DNA of 64,000 nt from Streptomyces sp. cf386 (GCF_900103585.1 NZ_FNHV01000010.1:80607-144606), one strand, 5' to 3'; positions 40,401-48,608 are shown, counted from the stretch's first letter. Notes: generated by a model not told the origin, from the letters alone. A program made the numbers and translations.

Positions 40401-42723
40401 GCGTATCGACGGCAGCCCGCTGCTCGGCCCGGCCGAGGCGGTCACTGCCGTTTGTCTGGGCCGGTTGGACGACCGAACGGTCGCGCTGGTCGGTGACAAG
40501 GCCGGCATGCTCAGTCTCTGGAACGTGGCCGAACGTCGCCAGATCGGCGAACAGGTGACAGCCCATCGCTACCTGATGCGCAGTGGAGTCGCCTCCGCCG
40601 TGATCGGTGATTTCCACGGCCGACCGGTGGCCCTGACCGCCGGGGCCCACGACGCCCGGCTGTGGGACTTACGAACGCTTCGTCAACTCGGCCCTCCGTT
40701 GCGGGGGCACGTCCACGACATCACCGCGGCCGCGCTCACCGACCGGGAGGACGCCTCGCTGGCGGTCACGGTCGGCGACGACCGCACCGCGCGCATCTGG
40801 GACCTGTCGAGCGACCAGCCGGTGGACGGTCACACGGGCCAGGTGCTCTCGGTGGCCTTCAGTGACGTACGGGGACGTCCCCTGGCGGTCACCGGCGGGA
40901 ACGACGGGTCTGCCCGGCTGTGGGACCTGCGCACCCGTCAGCAGGCCGGCCCGCCCATGGAAGGCCATCGCGGCCAGGTGCGTGCCGTGGCCATGGGCGA
41001 CGTCGGTGGGCGTCTGCTTGCCGTCACCGGGGGCGCGGACAGTACCGTACGGCTCTGGGATCCGCTGCGGGGCGAGGCCCTGGGCCCGCCGCTGAGGGGG
41101 CATACCAACGTCGTCCGGTGCGTGGCGATCGGCACGCTGGCGGACGAGCCGGCCGTGGTCAGCGGGGGAGAGGATGGCACGGTCCGGATCTGGTCCGCCC
41201 GTGGCGGCGCCGCGATAACGCAACCGCTCGCGGGCCACATCGGCGCCGTACGCCACTTGGCGATCCGCTCCACCCCCCAGCACCTGGAGATCGCCATCGC
41301 CACCTCGCTCGATCACGCCTATGTGTGGCGGGTGAACGGCAGAGAGACGGGTCGGCCGAGCGGACCGTCCGCGCATTTCGACATCGAGGACCTGTCACCC
41401 ACCGCAATGGCCGTGGGGGTGGCCTTTCACGACGGCCGTCCGGTCGTCCTCTCCACCCGTGAGGGCAATGGCCTGTACGTCCACGACATCGCAACGCGAG
41501 CCGCCGTCAGCGACCCTCTCACCGGCCACACGAACTACATCAGGACGGGGACACTGGCGCGGGTCGGCACGACCACCCTGGTGGCATCCGCCGCCCTCGA
41601 CAACACGGTGCGTGTCTGGGATCTGGATACCGGTACCACTCTGGGGCCACCCCTGGACGGCATGGTCCGGCTGGGCGGCACGGAGGACCCCCCGGCTCCG
41701 GCGCTGGGGCGGGTGGACGGCATTCCCACGGCCATCACCGCCTCCTCGCGCGAGGTGCGGGTCTGGGACCTGACCGACATGCAGCCTGTCGGGGAGGCGC
41801 TGTGCGGTACGGGGCACACCTTGGTCTCAGTGGAGGTCGTCCCTGCTGCCGACGGTGGCCAGACCGTTGTCACAGCAGGCAACGACGGGACGGTACGGTT
41901 CCACGGACTCGGCGACGGGCTCCAGACAGCCGCCCACATCGCGTCCGACGTCGGCACGATGTATGACGCGGCCAGTGGCCACGTGGACGGCGAGACGGTC
42001 GTCGTTCGCAGCGGCTGGATGCAGGCAGAGGCGTGGGCTGTGGAGCCTCGCCGACGGCTGGGCCGACGGTCCGGCTCAACTGTGCGAGTGTGCGTGTACG
42101 CCCTGGATGGCAGGCCCATCGTGGTGACCTCCGATGCCGACCACGTGCTGCACGCTTGGGATCTGCACAGCCAGTCGCCCATATGTCCACCGATGACCGG
42201 TCACACGGCCCAGGTATGGGGCTTACGAGCAGGCAGGGTCGGAGATGCCGATCTCATTGCCAGTGCTTCGGGTGACGGAACCGTCCGGCTGTGGAACCTG
42301 CGCACGGGCGAGCAGCTCTCGGATCCACTCGGTGGCCACGGCACGGGCGCCTACAGCGTCGACTTCGCCCACCTCGACCGCGACATCATCGTCTCCGGCG
42401 CCGGCGACGGCCGACTCCACTTCTGGGACCCGTCCAACGGAACCGACATCGGCGTCGACCTGGAGCCGTTCCCCTCAGCCGTCCGTGCCCTCCGAGTCGC
42501 GGAAATCCACGGAACGCAGGCCCTGATCGCCGCCGACGGCTACGGCGTTGTGCGGGTGTGGGACATGGAGTCCCCCACCTGGTCGGCGGAGCTCGACATC
42601 GGCAGCAGCGTCGCGGATGTGGCCGTGGGCGGGGACCGGGTCTGCGTGGCGACGTACATGGGCGCAGTCGTGCTCGGCATCCACCTGACCAAGTCCGGCA
42701 GAGAGCGGGGGAATACGTCGTGA
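37471..42723 (+). CDS. Caspase-like / STAND ATPase / WD40-repeat protein (NLR-like)
   Basis: A 1,750-residue protein. Residues 1-240 form a peptidase C14 (caspase/metacaspase) domain with the catalytic dyad His88 (VVYFAGHGL) and Cys138 (LLILDTCAAG). Residues about 285-700 are a STAND NTPase: Walker A GSPGCGKS (319-326), Walker B IVIVVDAVDEAG (about 406-417), then a helical region. From about 790 to the end run 20 recognisable WD-type repeats plus a probable partial one (ARIWDL, VRVWDL, ARLWDL...), enough for three seven-bladed propellers. Such proteins sense a trigger through the repeats, oligomerise and release protease activity, as in bacterial NLR-like defence or suicide systems. TTA codons occur at codons 1067 (40669-40671) and 1585 (42223-42225). 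GTG 37471 is used; GTG 37483 is possible. Confidence 0.92.
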   Translation: MGLRVERRYFIALGSGRYRHLPDEEQLGHVPADVSLTTELFEGFGYQAVLPGLGEYDGADQIRQKLRHWSADTSLTHDDVVVVYFAGHGLVQERDRHYLLCWDSQEDDPATTALATEDLVRILCRGDLRHLLLILDTCAAGAGSAEAAGVALQSIAYRYGGAGTASGLWFLASARRKDIAEDGAFATALRTSVEIMTGRTGQRQQYVDLTELVKVVNECFDGEGRGQRAELASGLVTGLAPFLPNPGFREELPPVGTDLEVQRRVAARDLIEHFGPRSRGVEFESEQGLYFSGRVRVLTELVQWLTAADGDSRGRVVTGSPGCGKSAVLGRIVALSDAQYRARFELTDVDPATVIPEDCVTAAVHARHKRLEEVVERIAAFLDVEVDGTAALLQELTRRGRQGAPIVIVVDAVDEAGSDTAADAGGHGEPRRITRELLRPMSEIHGVRLLVGTRRELVTPLGPTFTCLDLDLPAYCADEADVTGYVTKVLLASEEPEVRTPYRGFPHLAETVARGVAARADGVYLYARTTARTLRSDCSVVDVSRAGWERALPSEVGEAFDDYLARFGPDEPRVRRMLLPLAFSEGKGLPRGHVWTTLSSVFSGTQCTEQDVSWLLDVAGAYVAEVIDDDRRSVYRLYHKALAEHLRATFGRAAAEIQRAVVDALVSIVPRVPGGDRPDWFAAPPYVRRHLATHADAAGTLVDLVDDPGFLLASEPLSLLRALASIEGERARRVRTAYEQVAHRLTADRSLGGRAADLQLSARRCEADELADRIGRLGVELPWTARWAWWSASGAHRLLSGHTKGVTCVAVGDLDGRPIAVTGGLDKTARIWDLTTQRQIGDPLPVGIAVSAIAIGDMEDYTVALTGGVDGTVRVWDLSAGQEYGQPLRGHTNRIEAMRIGALDGRPVVLTASQDGTARIWDLVERRQLGCDLAVHKRTVLDAALGELDGRPIAVTGGEDKAVYVWDLSDVSTGGDPRIDGSPLLGPAEAVTAVCLGRLDDRTVALVGDKAGMLSLWNVAERRQIGEQVTAHRYLMRSGVASAVIGDFHGRPVALTAGAHDARLWDLRTLRQLGPPLRGHVHDITAAALTDREDASLAVTVGDDRTARIWDLSSDQPVDGHTGQVLSVAFSDVRGRPLAVTGGNDGSARLWDLRTRQQAGPPMEGHRGQVRAVAMGDVGGRLLAVTGGADSTVRLWDPLRGEALGPPLRGHTNVVRCVAIGTLADEPAVVSGGEDGTVRIWSARGGAAITQPLAGHIGAVRHLAIRSTPQHLEIAIATSLDHAYVWRVNGRETGRPSGPSAHFDIEDLSPTAMAVGVAFHDGRPVVLSTREGNGLYVHDIATRAAVSDPLTGHTNYIRTGTLARVGTTTLVASAALDNTVRVWDLDTGTTLGPPLDGMVRLGGTEDPPAPALGRVDGIPTAITASSREVRVWDLTDMQPVGEALCGTGHTLVSVEVVPAADGGQTVVTAGNDGTVRFHGLGDGLQTAAHIASDVGTMYDAASGHVDGETVVVRSGWMQAEAWAVEPRRRLGRRSGSTVRVCVYALDGRPIVVTSDADHVLHAWDLHSQSPICPPMTGHTAQVWGLRAGRVGDADLIASASGDGTVRLWNLRTGEQLSDPLGGHGTGAYSVDFAHLDRDIIVSGAGDGRLHFWDPSNGTDIGVDLEPFPSAVRALRVAEIHGTQALIAADGYGVVRVWDMESPTWSAELDIGSSVADVAVGGDRVCVATYMGAVVLGIHLTKSGRERGNTS

Positions 42724-43574
42724 CCCGTGTCGTCCTCGTCCACGGCATCGCCCAGCAGTTCAGAGGCGGCCAGACGTTGCTCGCCGACTGGTACCCCGCC
42801 CTGTGTGACGGCGTGGCCCTGGCCGACGGGCCCCGCCTCGCCCCCGACGACGTGGCCATGGCGTTCTACGGAGACTTGTTCCGCCCGCCCGGCCACCGCG
42901 GACTCGGCATTCCCGAACTCGACGCCGGTGACGTCGAGGAGGGCCTGGAACGCGACCTGATCCTCCAGTGGTGGGAGACGGCGGCTCGCGCGGAGAGCCG
43001 GGTCCCGGGACCGGAGGCAGCCGCGCGCATGCGCACCCCGGACGTCGTGCAGCGGGCACTCAACGCGCTGAGCCACTCCGCCTTCTTCGCCGGAGTGAGC
43101 GAACGGCTGATGATCCACAGTGTGCGACAGGTCCGCCGCTACTTCACCGAGCCGGAGCTGCGCGCACGGATCCAGGACCGCTTCGCCTCCGCGGTGACCG
43201 CGAGCACGGAGGTGATCGTGGCCCACTCGCTCGGCACGGTGGTGGCCTACGAGGCCCTGTGCGCCCGCCCGGACTGGCCCGACCTCACCCTCGTCACCCT
43301 CGGCTCCCCGCTCGCGGTACCGCGCCTCGTCTTCGACCGCCTGCTGCCGAAGCCCATGCAGGGACGTGCGCGGTGGCCCGCCCCGGTGAGCCGTTGGAGC
43401 AACATCGCGGACCGGGGCGATGTCGTGGCGCTCGCCAAGGAACTGGCTCCGCACTTCGGTGCCCGGGTGACCGACACCCTGGTGCACAACGGCGCCAAGG
43501 CACACGACGTCCGGCCGTACCTCACCGCCGCGGCGACGGGGAGGGCGATCACGGACGGGCTGCGAGGCACGTAA
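42720..43574 (+). CDS. Alpha/beta hydrolase coupled to the caspase-STAND gene
   Basis: A 284-residue lipase/esterase-like hydrolase: oxyanion region VVLVHGIAQQF at the N-terminus, nucleophile Ser in the GxSxG-type elbow VAHSLGTVVAY (about 166), and His candidates in HNGAKAHDVRPYL near the end. There is no signal peptide. GTG 42720 overlaps the stop of the caspase-STAND gene (GTGA), so the two are translationally coupled. It may be the effector, for example a lipase or esterase cut or activated by the caspase, or an independent effector; this is inference. Confidence 0.88.
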   Translation: MTRVVLVHGIAQQFRGGQTLLADWYPALCDGVALADGPRLAPDDVAMAFYGDLFRPPGHRGLGIPELDAGDVEEGLERDLILQWWETAARAESRVPGPEAAARMRTPDVVQRALNALSHSAFFAGVSERLMIHSVRQVRRYFTEPELRARIQDRFASAVTASTEVIVAHSLGTVVAYEALCARPDWPDLTLVTLGSPLAVPRLVFDRLLPKPMQGRARWPAPVSRWSNIADRGDVVALAKELAPHFGARVTDTLVHNGAKAHDVRPYLTAAATGRAITDGLRGT

Positions 43575-43587
43575 CGGCTCGGCCGCC

Positions 43588-43622
43588 GGGGCGTGGCACA
43601 TCCCCTCCACATGCCACGCCCC
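43588..43622. terminator. Bidirectional terminator between hydrolase and bglC
   Basis: GGGGCGTGGCA (43588-43598) pairs perfectly with TGCCACGCCCC (43612-43622), in the 61-bp gap between convergent genes. Confidence 0.8.
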
Positions 43623-43635
43623 CGTCGCCCGGCCC

Positions 43636-45066
43636 CTAGATCTCCTCCTCCACCCCCGGCAACGCCCCTGTCCGAGCCGCCTTCCCGTACCAGTACGCAC
43701 TCGACTTCGGCGTCCGTACGAGCGTCGAGTAGTCGACGTACACCGCCCCGAACCGCTTCTCGTAGCCGTACGCCCACTCGAAGTTGTCCATCAGGGACCA
43801 CAGGTAGTAGCCCCGGACATCGGCGCCGTCGGCGATCGCGCGGCGGACCGCCGTGAGGTGGCCGTGCAGGTAGGCGATGCGCTCCGGGTCGTGGACGCGG
43901 CCGTCGGGGTCCGGCTTGTCGTCGTACGCCGCGCCGTTCTCGGTGATGTAGAGGGGGAGACCCGGTGCCTCCCGGGAGTAGCGCATGATCAGGTCGTGCA
44001 GGCCCGTCGGGTCGATCGTCCAGCCCATCTCGGTTCGTTCGCCGGGCGTCTGGTGGAAGGCGACGTCGTCCGCACCCGGCCAGGGGGTGTGCTCGCTCGC
44101 CCCGTGGCCGTCGGCGCGCGGGCCGGTCAGCTCGGTCTCCGCGGCCGAGACCAGTGCCGGGGTGTAGTAGTTCAGGCCCAGCGCGTCCAACGGCTGGTTG
44201 ATCGCGGTCAGGTCGCCGTCCTGGACGTACGACCAGTCAGTCACCAGCTCCGTCGCCGCGAACAGCGACTCCGGGTACGCCCCGTGCAGGATCGGCCCGT
44301 GGAAGACGCCGTTGGCCAGGTCGTCGATCTTCCGGGCCGCCGCCAGGTCCGCGGGGTCCTGCGACACCGGCCGTACCGTCGCGGAGTTGAGGCTGAGCGC
44401 CACCGAGTTGCGGGCCGGCATCACCGAGCGCAGGGCCGAAGTGCCCAGCCCGTGCGCCAGGTTGAGATGGTGTGCCGCCCGCAGCGAGGCCGCCGGCTCG
44501 GTGCGGCCCGGTGCGTGCACGCCCGAGCCGTAGCCGAGGAACGCGCTGCACCACGGCTCGTTGAGCGTGATCCACTGCTCCACGCGGTCGCCGAGCGCCT
44601 CGCCGACGATCTGCGCGTACTCGGCGAACCGGTACGCAGTGTCGCGCTCCGGCCAGCCGCCCGCGTCCTCCAGCTCCTGCGGCAGGTCCCAGTGGTAGAG
44701 GGTGACGGCGGGCTTGATCCCCGCGGCGAGCAGCTCGTCGACCAGGCGGCGGTAGAAGTCCAGCCCCACCTGCACCGCCGGACCCCGGCCCGTGGGCTGG
44801 ACGCGCGACCAGGAGATCGAGAAGCGGTACGCGCCCAGACCGAGGTCGGCCATCAGCGCCACGTCGTCCCGGTAGCGGTGGTAGTGGTCGACAGCGATGT
44901 CACCGTGCTCGCCGCCGGCCGTCCGGCCCGGCGTATGGCTGAAGGTGTCCCAGATGGACGGCGTACGGCCGCCCTCCCGCACCGCTCCCTCGATCTGGTA
45001 CGCGGACGTCGCGGCACCCCAGAGGAAGGCGGGGGGAAAGGACACGGAGGACATGGGCTCAGGCAT
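43636..45066 (-). CDS. bglC: GH1 beta-glucosidase of the cellobiose locus
   Basis: A 476-residue intracellular GH1 enzyme. Acid/base Glu170 (ITLNEPW) and nucleophile Glu376 (LYITENG); substrate-site WGAATSAYQIEGA and DNFEWAYGYEKRFG motifs. It splits imported cellobiose/cellotriose to glucose. It is the last gene after cebEFG, separated from cebG by 165 nt with a hairpin. A CebR box abuts the ATG, and its GGGAG also acts as the only visible ribosome site, so repressor binding and initiation share bases. Confidence 0.93.
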   Translation of the reverse strand: MPEPMSSVSFPPAFLWGAATSAYQIEGAVREGGRTPSIWDTFSHTPGRTAGGEHGDIAVDHYHRYRDDVALMADLGLGAYRFSISWSRVQPTGRGPAVQVGLDFYRRLVDELLAAGIKPAVTLYHWDLPQELEDAGGWPERDTAYRFAEYAQIVGEALGDRVEQWITLNEPWCSAFLGYGSGVHAPGRTEPAASLRAAHHLNLAHGLGTSALRSVMPARNSVALSLNSATVRPVSQDPADLAAARKIDDLANGVFHGPILHGAYPESLFAATELVTDWSYVQDGDLTAINQPLDALGLNYYTPALVSAAETELTGPRADGHGASEHTPWPGADDVAFHQTPGERTEMGWTIDPTGLHDLIMRYSREAPGLPLYITENGAAYDDKPDPDGRVHDPERIAYLHGHLTAVRRAIADGADVRGYYLWSLMDNFEWAYGYEKRFGAVYVDYSTLVRTPKSSAYWYGKAARTGALPGVEEEI

Positions 45067-45079
45067 GGAAGCGCTCCCA
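45066..45079 (-). promoter_or_regulatory. CebR operator at the bglC start codon
   Basis: TGGAAGCGCTCCCA on the plus strand: one mismatch to the CebR palindrome TGGGAGCGCTCCCA. It overlaps the start codon by one base. Confidence 0.82.
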
Positions 45080-45135
45080 TTGGAGGTCGTGGAGACCGAC
45101 GGGTACGGGGGGTAGGAGGGGAGAGGGGGGAGGGC

Positions 45136-45173
45136 CTCCAGGGGCCGAGGCGGCGGTGGCGCGGCCCCTGGAG
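45136..45173 (-). terminator. Hairpin in the cebG-bglC gap
   Basis: CTCCAGGGGCC (45136-45146) pairs with GGCCCCTGGAG (45163-45173), 11 bp with a 16-nt loop. It may reduce read-through from cebG into bglC or protect the cebEFG mRNA 3' end. Confidence 0.6.
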
Positions 45174-45215
45174 GTCAAACGGAGGAGTCAAACGGAGGAC
45201 TCGAAAACGGAGGAG
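45174..45215. repeat. 13-bp tandem repeat downstream of cebG
   Basis: Two copies of TCAAACGGAGGA plus a spacer base, followed by a related TCGAAAACGGAGGAG, run through 45174-45215 between the hairpin and the cebG stop codon. Confidence 0.65.
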
Positions 45216-45231
45216 AGGAAGGCCAGTTGCG

Positions 45232-46137
45232 TCAGCCCTTGATCGCGCCCTGCATGATGCCGCCCACGATCTGCTTCCCGAACAGCAGAAACGCGATCAG
45301 CAGCGGCAACGTGCCGAGCAGGGCGCCCGCCATGATCACCGCTTGGTCGGGGACGTAACCGGTGCCCAGCGAGTTCAGGGCGACCTGCACGGTCGGGTTC
45401 TCCTGGTTCAGGGCGATGATCGGCCACAGGAAGTCGTTCCAGGCGAACACGAAGGTCAGCAGGCCGAGTACGGCCATCGCGGGCCGGGCGGCCGGGAAGA
45501 CCACGTGCCACACCACCCGCAGACTGCTCGCGCCGTCCACCCGCGCCGCCTCTATGAGCTCGCTCGGCAGCGCCTGCACCAGGTACTGCCGCATGAAGAA
45601 CGTACCGAAGGCCGTGCACAGCGTCGGCAGGATGACCGTCTGGAGCTGGTTCGACCAGCCGAGGTCCGCCATCCACAGATACAGCGGTACGACCGCCAGC
45701 TGCGGCGGGATCATCATCGTGCCGATCGTCAGCAGCAGCAGGACGCCGGAGAACCGGAAGCGGAGCTTGGCGAAGGCGAAACCGGCCAGCGTGGCGAACA
45801 GCACCGTGCTGACGGTGATCGTGCCCGCGACGAACATGGTGTTGAACATCGCCTTTCCGAGCCCGGCCTCCTCCCACGCCCGGTCCATGTTCTTGAACAG
45901 GTTCCCGCCGAACCACAGCGGCGGCGGCGTCTCCGCCAGCCGCCGGTCCGTGCGCGAGGCGGCGATCGCCGTCCACACCAGCGGGGCCAGCGAGACCAGC
46001 GCGAAGACGGACAGCACGACATAGGTGAGCGGGCCGGCGTGCAGCTGCTTGCCCGCGCCCATCACCCGGGGGCGCTCGCGCTTGGGCTTCCCGGGTTCGG
46101 TCTTCGCCTGAGGAGCCGTCAGTTCACTTGTGCTCAT
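45232..46137 (-). CDS. cebG: Cello-oligosaccharide ABC permease CebG
   Basis: A 301-residue MalG-type sugar permease with six predicted helices, the cytoplasmic loop EAARVDGASSLRVVWHVVFP (EAA motif) and a polar N-terminal extension of about 35 residues. ATG 46137 overlaps the cebF stop (ATGA). With CebF it forms the channel; no ATPase gene is in the locus, so the general ATPase MsiK encoded elsewhere is the expected partner (family knowledge). Confidence 0.92.
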   Translation of the reverse strand: MSTSELTAPQAKTEPGKPKRERPRVMGAGKQLHAGPLTYVVLSVFALVSLAPLVWTAIAASRTDRRLAETPPPLWFGGNLFKNMDRAWEEAGLGKAMFNTMFVAGTITVSTVLFATLAGFAFAKLRFRFSGVLLLLTIGTMMIPPQLAVVPLYLWMADLGWSNQLQTVILPTLCTAFGTFFMRQYLVQALPSELIEAARVDGASSLRVVWHVVFPAARPAMAVLGLLTFVFAWNDFLWPIIALNQENPTVQVALNSLGTGYVPDQAVIMAGALLGTLPLLIAFLLFGKQIVGGIMQGAIKG

Positions 46138-47162
46138 TGGGACTTCCTCAGCCGTCGGGACACCAGCAGTTGGATCACGGCGACGATCAGCAGGATCAGG
46201 AACATCGACCAGGCGATCGCGGACGCCTTGCCGAGGTTGCCGATGATCCAGCCCTGGTCGTACATGTACAGACCGAGCGTCTGGTACTGGTGCTCGGAAC
46301 CGCCCTTCGAACCGCTCACCCCGCCGAACAGCAGGGGCTCACCGAAGAGCTGCGTCGCGCCGATCGTCGAGACGACGACCGTGAACAGGATCGTCGGCCG
46401 CAGCTGCGGGATCGTCACATGGAGGAACTGCTGCCAGCGGTTGGCGCCGTCGATGGCCGCCGACTCGTACAGGTCGGTGGGGATGGCCTGCATGGCGGCG
46501 AGGTAGATCAGCGCGTTGTAGCCGGTCCACCGCCAGATCACGATCGACGAGACCGCGAACTGCGAACCCCAGTCGGACTCACGCCAGTTGACCGGGTCGA
46601 TACCGACGAACTCCAGCAGCCAGTTGATCATGCCGCCGTCCCAGGAGTACAGCAGCACGAACACCAGCGTCGCCGCCGCCACCGAGGTGGCGTACGGGGT
46701 GAGCATCACGACCCGCCACACGGTCGAGCCGCGCAGCTTGTAGTTGAGCAGATGCGCCAGGCCGATCGCCATCACCAGCTGCGGGACCGTGGAGATCACG
46801 CCGATGGTGAAGGTGTTCCACAGCGCGTTCCAGAAGAAGTCCGAGGACAGCAGGTTCTGGTAGTTGTCCAGGCCGGTCCAGGTCTGGCCGTCCAGGTTGG
46901 CCAGCTGCACGTTGTGCAGCGAGTACCAGGCCGTATAGAGCAGCGGGACGAGCGAGAACGCCCCGAACACGATGAAGAAGGGGGCGATGAACGCGTACGG
47001 CGACGCCTTCATGTCCCAGCGGTACAGCCGGCTGCGCCAGGAGCTGTTCCCCGGCGGCGGCGTACCGCGACCGTGCGCGCGGCCGGCCGCGCCCGGCTGG
47101 TCACCGGGCGCGGCGTCGGCGCTCGACGCGGGGTGCGCGAGGGCCTCTTTGGAGCTGCTCAC
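46134..47162 (-). CDS. cebF: Cello-oligosaccharide ABC permease CebF
   Basis: A 342-residue MalF-type permease. A Gly/Pro-rich N-terminal tail of about 48 residues precedes six helices; the EAA-like loop is ESAAIDGANRWQQFLHVTIP. GTG 47162 overlaps the cebE stop (GTGA). The cebEFG genes are therefore coupled head to tail. Confidence 0.92.
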   Translation of the reverse strand: MSSSKEALAHPASSADAAPGDQPGAAGRAHGRGTPPPGNSSWRSRLYRWDMKASPYAFIAPFFIVFGAFSLVPLLYTAWYSLHNVQLANLDGQTWTGLDNYQNLLSSDFFWNALWNTFTIGVISTVPQLVMAIGLAHLLNYKLRGSTVWRVVMLTPYATSVAAATLVFVLLYSWDGGMINWLLEFVGIDPVNWRESDWGSQFAVSSIVIWRWTGYNALIYLAAMQAIPTDLYESAAIDGANRWQQFLHVTIPQLRPTILFTVVVSTIGATQLFGEPLLFGGVSGSKGGSEHQYQTLGLYMYDQGWIIGNLGKASAIAWSMFLILLIVAVIQLLVSRRLRKSQ

Positions 47163-48484
47163 TGGCCGAGCACGTCCTTGATCTCCTCGGACGCGGCGTC
47201 CCAGCCCTCTTCAGGGGACTTGCCCTTCTGCTCGACCTGGAGGATGCCGACGTCGGTCAGCGCGGTGTTGATCGCCTGGTCCTTGATGCCGAAGTACTGG
47301 GACGGGATGGTCTCGGCGGAGGCCGAGAAGATCTCCGTGATCGGTGCGTTGGAGAAGTACTCCGTGGTGGCGGCCGCCGGCTTCAGCGTCGAGTACGCCG
47401 ACGGGGTCGAGGGGAAGCTGGCCTGCTTGGCGAAGACCTTCGCCTGCTGCTCGGGCGCGGTCAGCCACTTCGCCAGCTTGATGGCCTCCTTCTGGTTCTT
47501 GCCCGCCGTCGGCACGCCGATGAACGAACCGCCCCAGTTGGCCGCGGTCGGCGCCGCCGCCACGTCCCACTTGCCCTTGCCCGAGTCACCGGACTTCTCC
47601 AGGATGTAGCCGATCATCCAGGCCGGGCAGGCCACCGTGGCGAAGGTGCCGTTGGCGTAGCCCTGGTCCCACGGCTTGTCGAACTGCTTCAGCTTCGCCG
47701 ACATGTCGCTGGTCGCCACGTCCATGGCGACGTCCCAGGCGTTCTTCACGCCCTCCGACTTGTCCCAGTCGACGGTGCCGTCGTCCTTGTAGTAGCGCTC
47801 GGTCCCGCCGCCGAGGGCCGCGTTGTAGACCGAGGAGGCCGAGTCCACGAACTTGGTGCCGTCGGGCGCCTTCTCCATGTACTGCTTGCCGAGGTCGACG
47901 TACTTGCCCCAGTCGCCCTTCCACTGCGCGGCGAGCTTGGTGCGGTCGGTCTCCAGGCCGGCCTTCTCGAACAGGTCCTTGCGGTAGCAGATCGCCATCG
48001 GGCCGACATCGGTGCCGAGGCCGATCAGCTTGCCGTCCTTGGTGGTGGCCTGGGCGTTCTTCCAGTCCAGCCACTGGGACTTGTCGACCTCCTTGCCGAG
48101 GTCGACGAACTTGTCGGCCTGCGTCTGGACGGCCTCGGTGATGTTCATGACCTCGATCGCCTGGATGTCGTCGGCACCGGAGCCGGCCTGGAGGCGGGTG
48201 AGGACCTTGGGCCAGTAGACGTCGGTCCGGGTGGTGACGTTCTCCTTGATGGTGATGTCGGGGTTGAGCTTCATGTACTCGTCGTAGAGGCCGGCCTGCT
48301 TGTAGCCGAAAGTGCCGAAGGTGCCGACGGTGAGCGTGGTCTTGCCACCCCCGCCGTTGCCGCCGCCCTCGTTCCCGGAGCCGTCGTCCGAGTCCTCGGC
48401 GCAGCCGGCGAGCAGCCCTGTCGTCAGCGCGGCCGCAGCCGCGAGGGCCATCAGCCTGCGGAACCCGCGGGTACTCGTGCGCAT
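47159..48484 (-). CDS. cebE: Cello-oligosaccharide-binding lipoprotein CebE
   Basis: A 441-residue family-1 solute-binding protein. Signal peptide with lipobox TGLLAGC (Cys about 28), then an acidic Gly-rich linker, then SBP_bac_1 blocks (TVGTFGTFGYKQAGLYDEYMK, GLGTDVGPMAICYRKDLFEKAG). It captures cellobiose/cellotriose for CebFG. ATG 48484 has AGGAGG 5 nt upstream. The CebR palindrome lies about 125 bp upstream. Confidence 0.93.
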   Translation of the reverse strand: MRTSTRGFRRLMALAAAAALTTGLLAGCAEDSDDGSGNEGGGNGGGGKTTLTVGTFGTFGYKQAGLYDEYMKLNPDITIKENVTTRTDVYWPKVLTRLQAGSGADDIQAIEVMNITEAVQTQADKFVDLGKEVDKSQWLDWKNAQATTKDGKLIGLGTDVGPMAICYRKDLFEKAGLETDRTKLAAQWKGDWGKYVDLGKQYMEKAPDGTKFVDSASSVYNAALGGGTERYYKDDGTVDWDKSEGVKNAWDVAMDVATSDMSAKLKQFDKPWDQGYANGTFATVACPAWMIGYILEKSGDSGKGKWDVAAAPTAANWGGSFIGVPTAGKNQKEAIKLAKWLTAPEQQAKVFAKQASFPSTPSAYSTLKPAAATTEYFSNAPITEIFSASAETIPSQYFGIKDQAINTALTDVGILQVEQKGKSPEEGWDAASEEIKDVLGQ

Positions 48485-48608
48485 TGCGTCCTCCTGTTGC
48501 CTGACGTGCCGACCCCCCGGCCAACGGCATTGTTGGGCCCGTTGAAACGTCATCTTGCATCGCTGCGGCTCGGGCGGGGAACGTGCGGGATGTGTATGTG
48601 TCAGGTAC

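Noticed and set aside
43858..46506. An 882-codon plus-strand frame through bglC and cebG
   Set aside because: It is the reverse complement of genes with clear family motifs and has no domain of its own.
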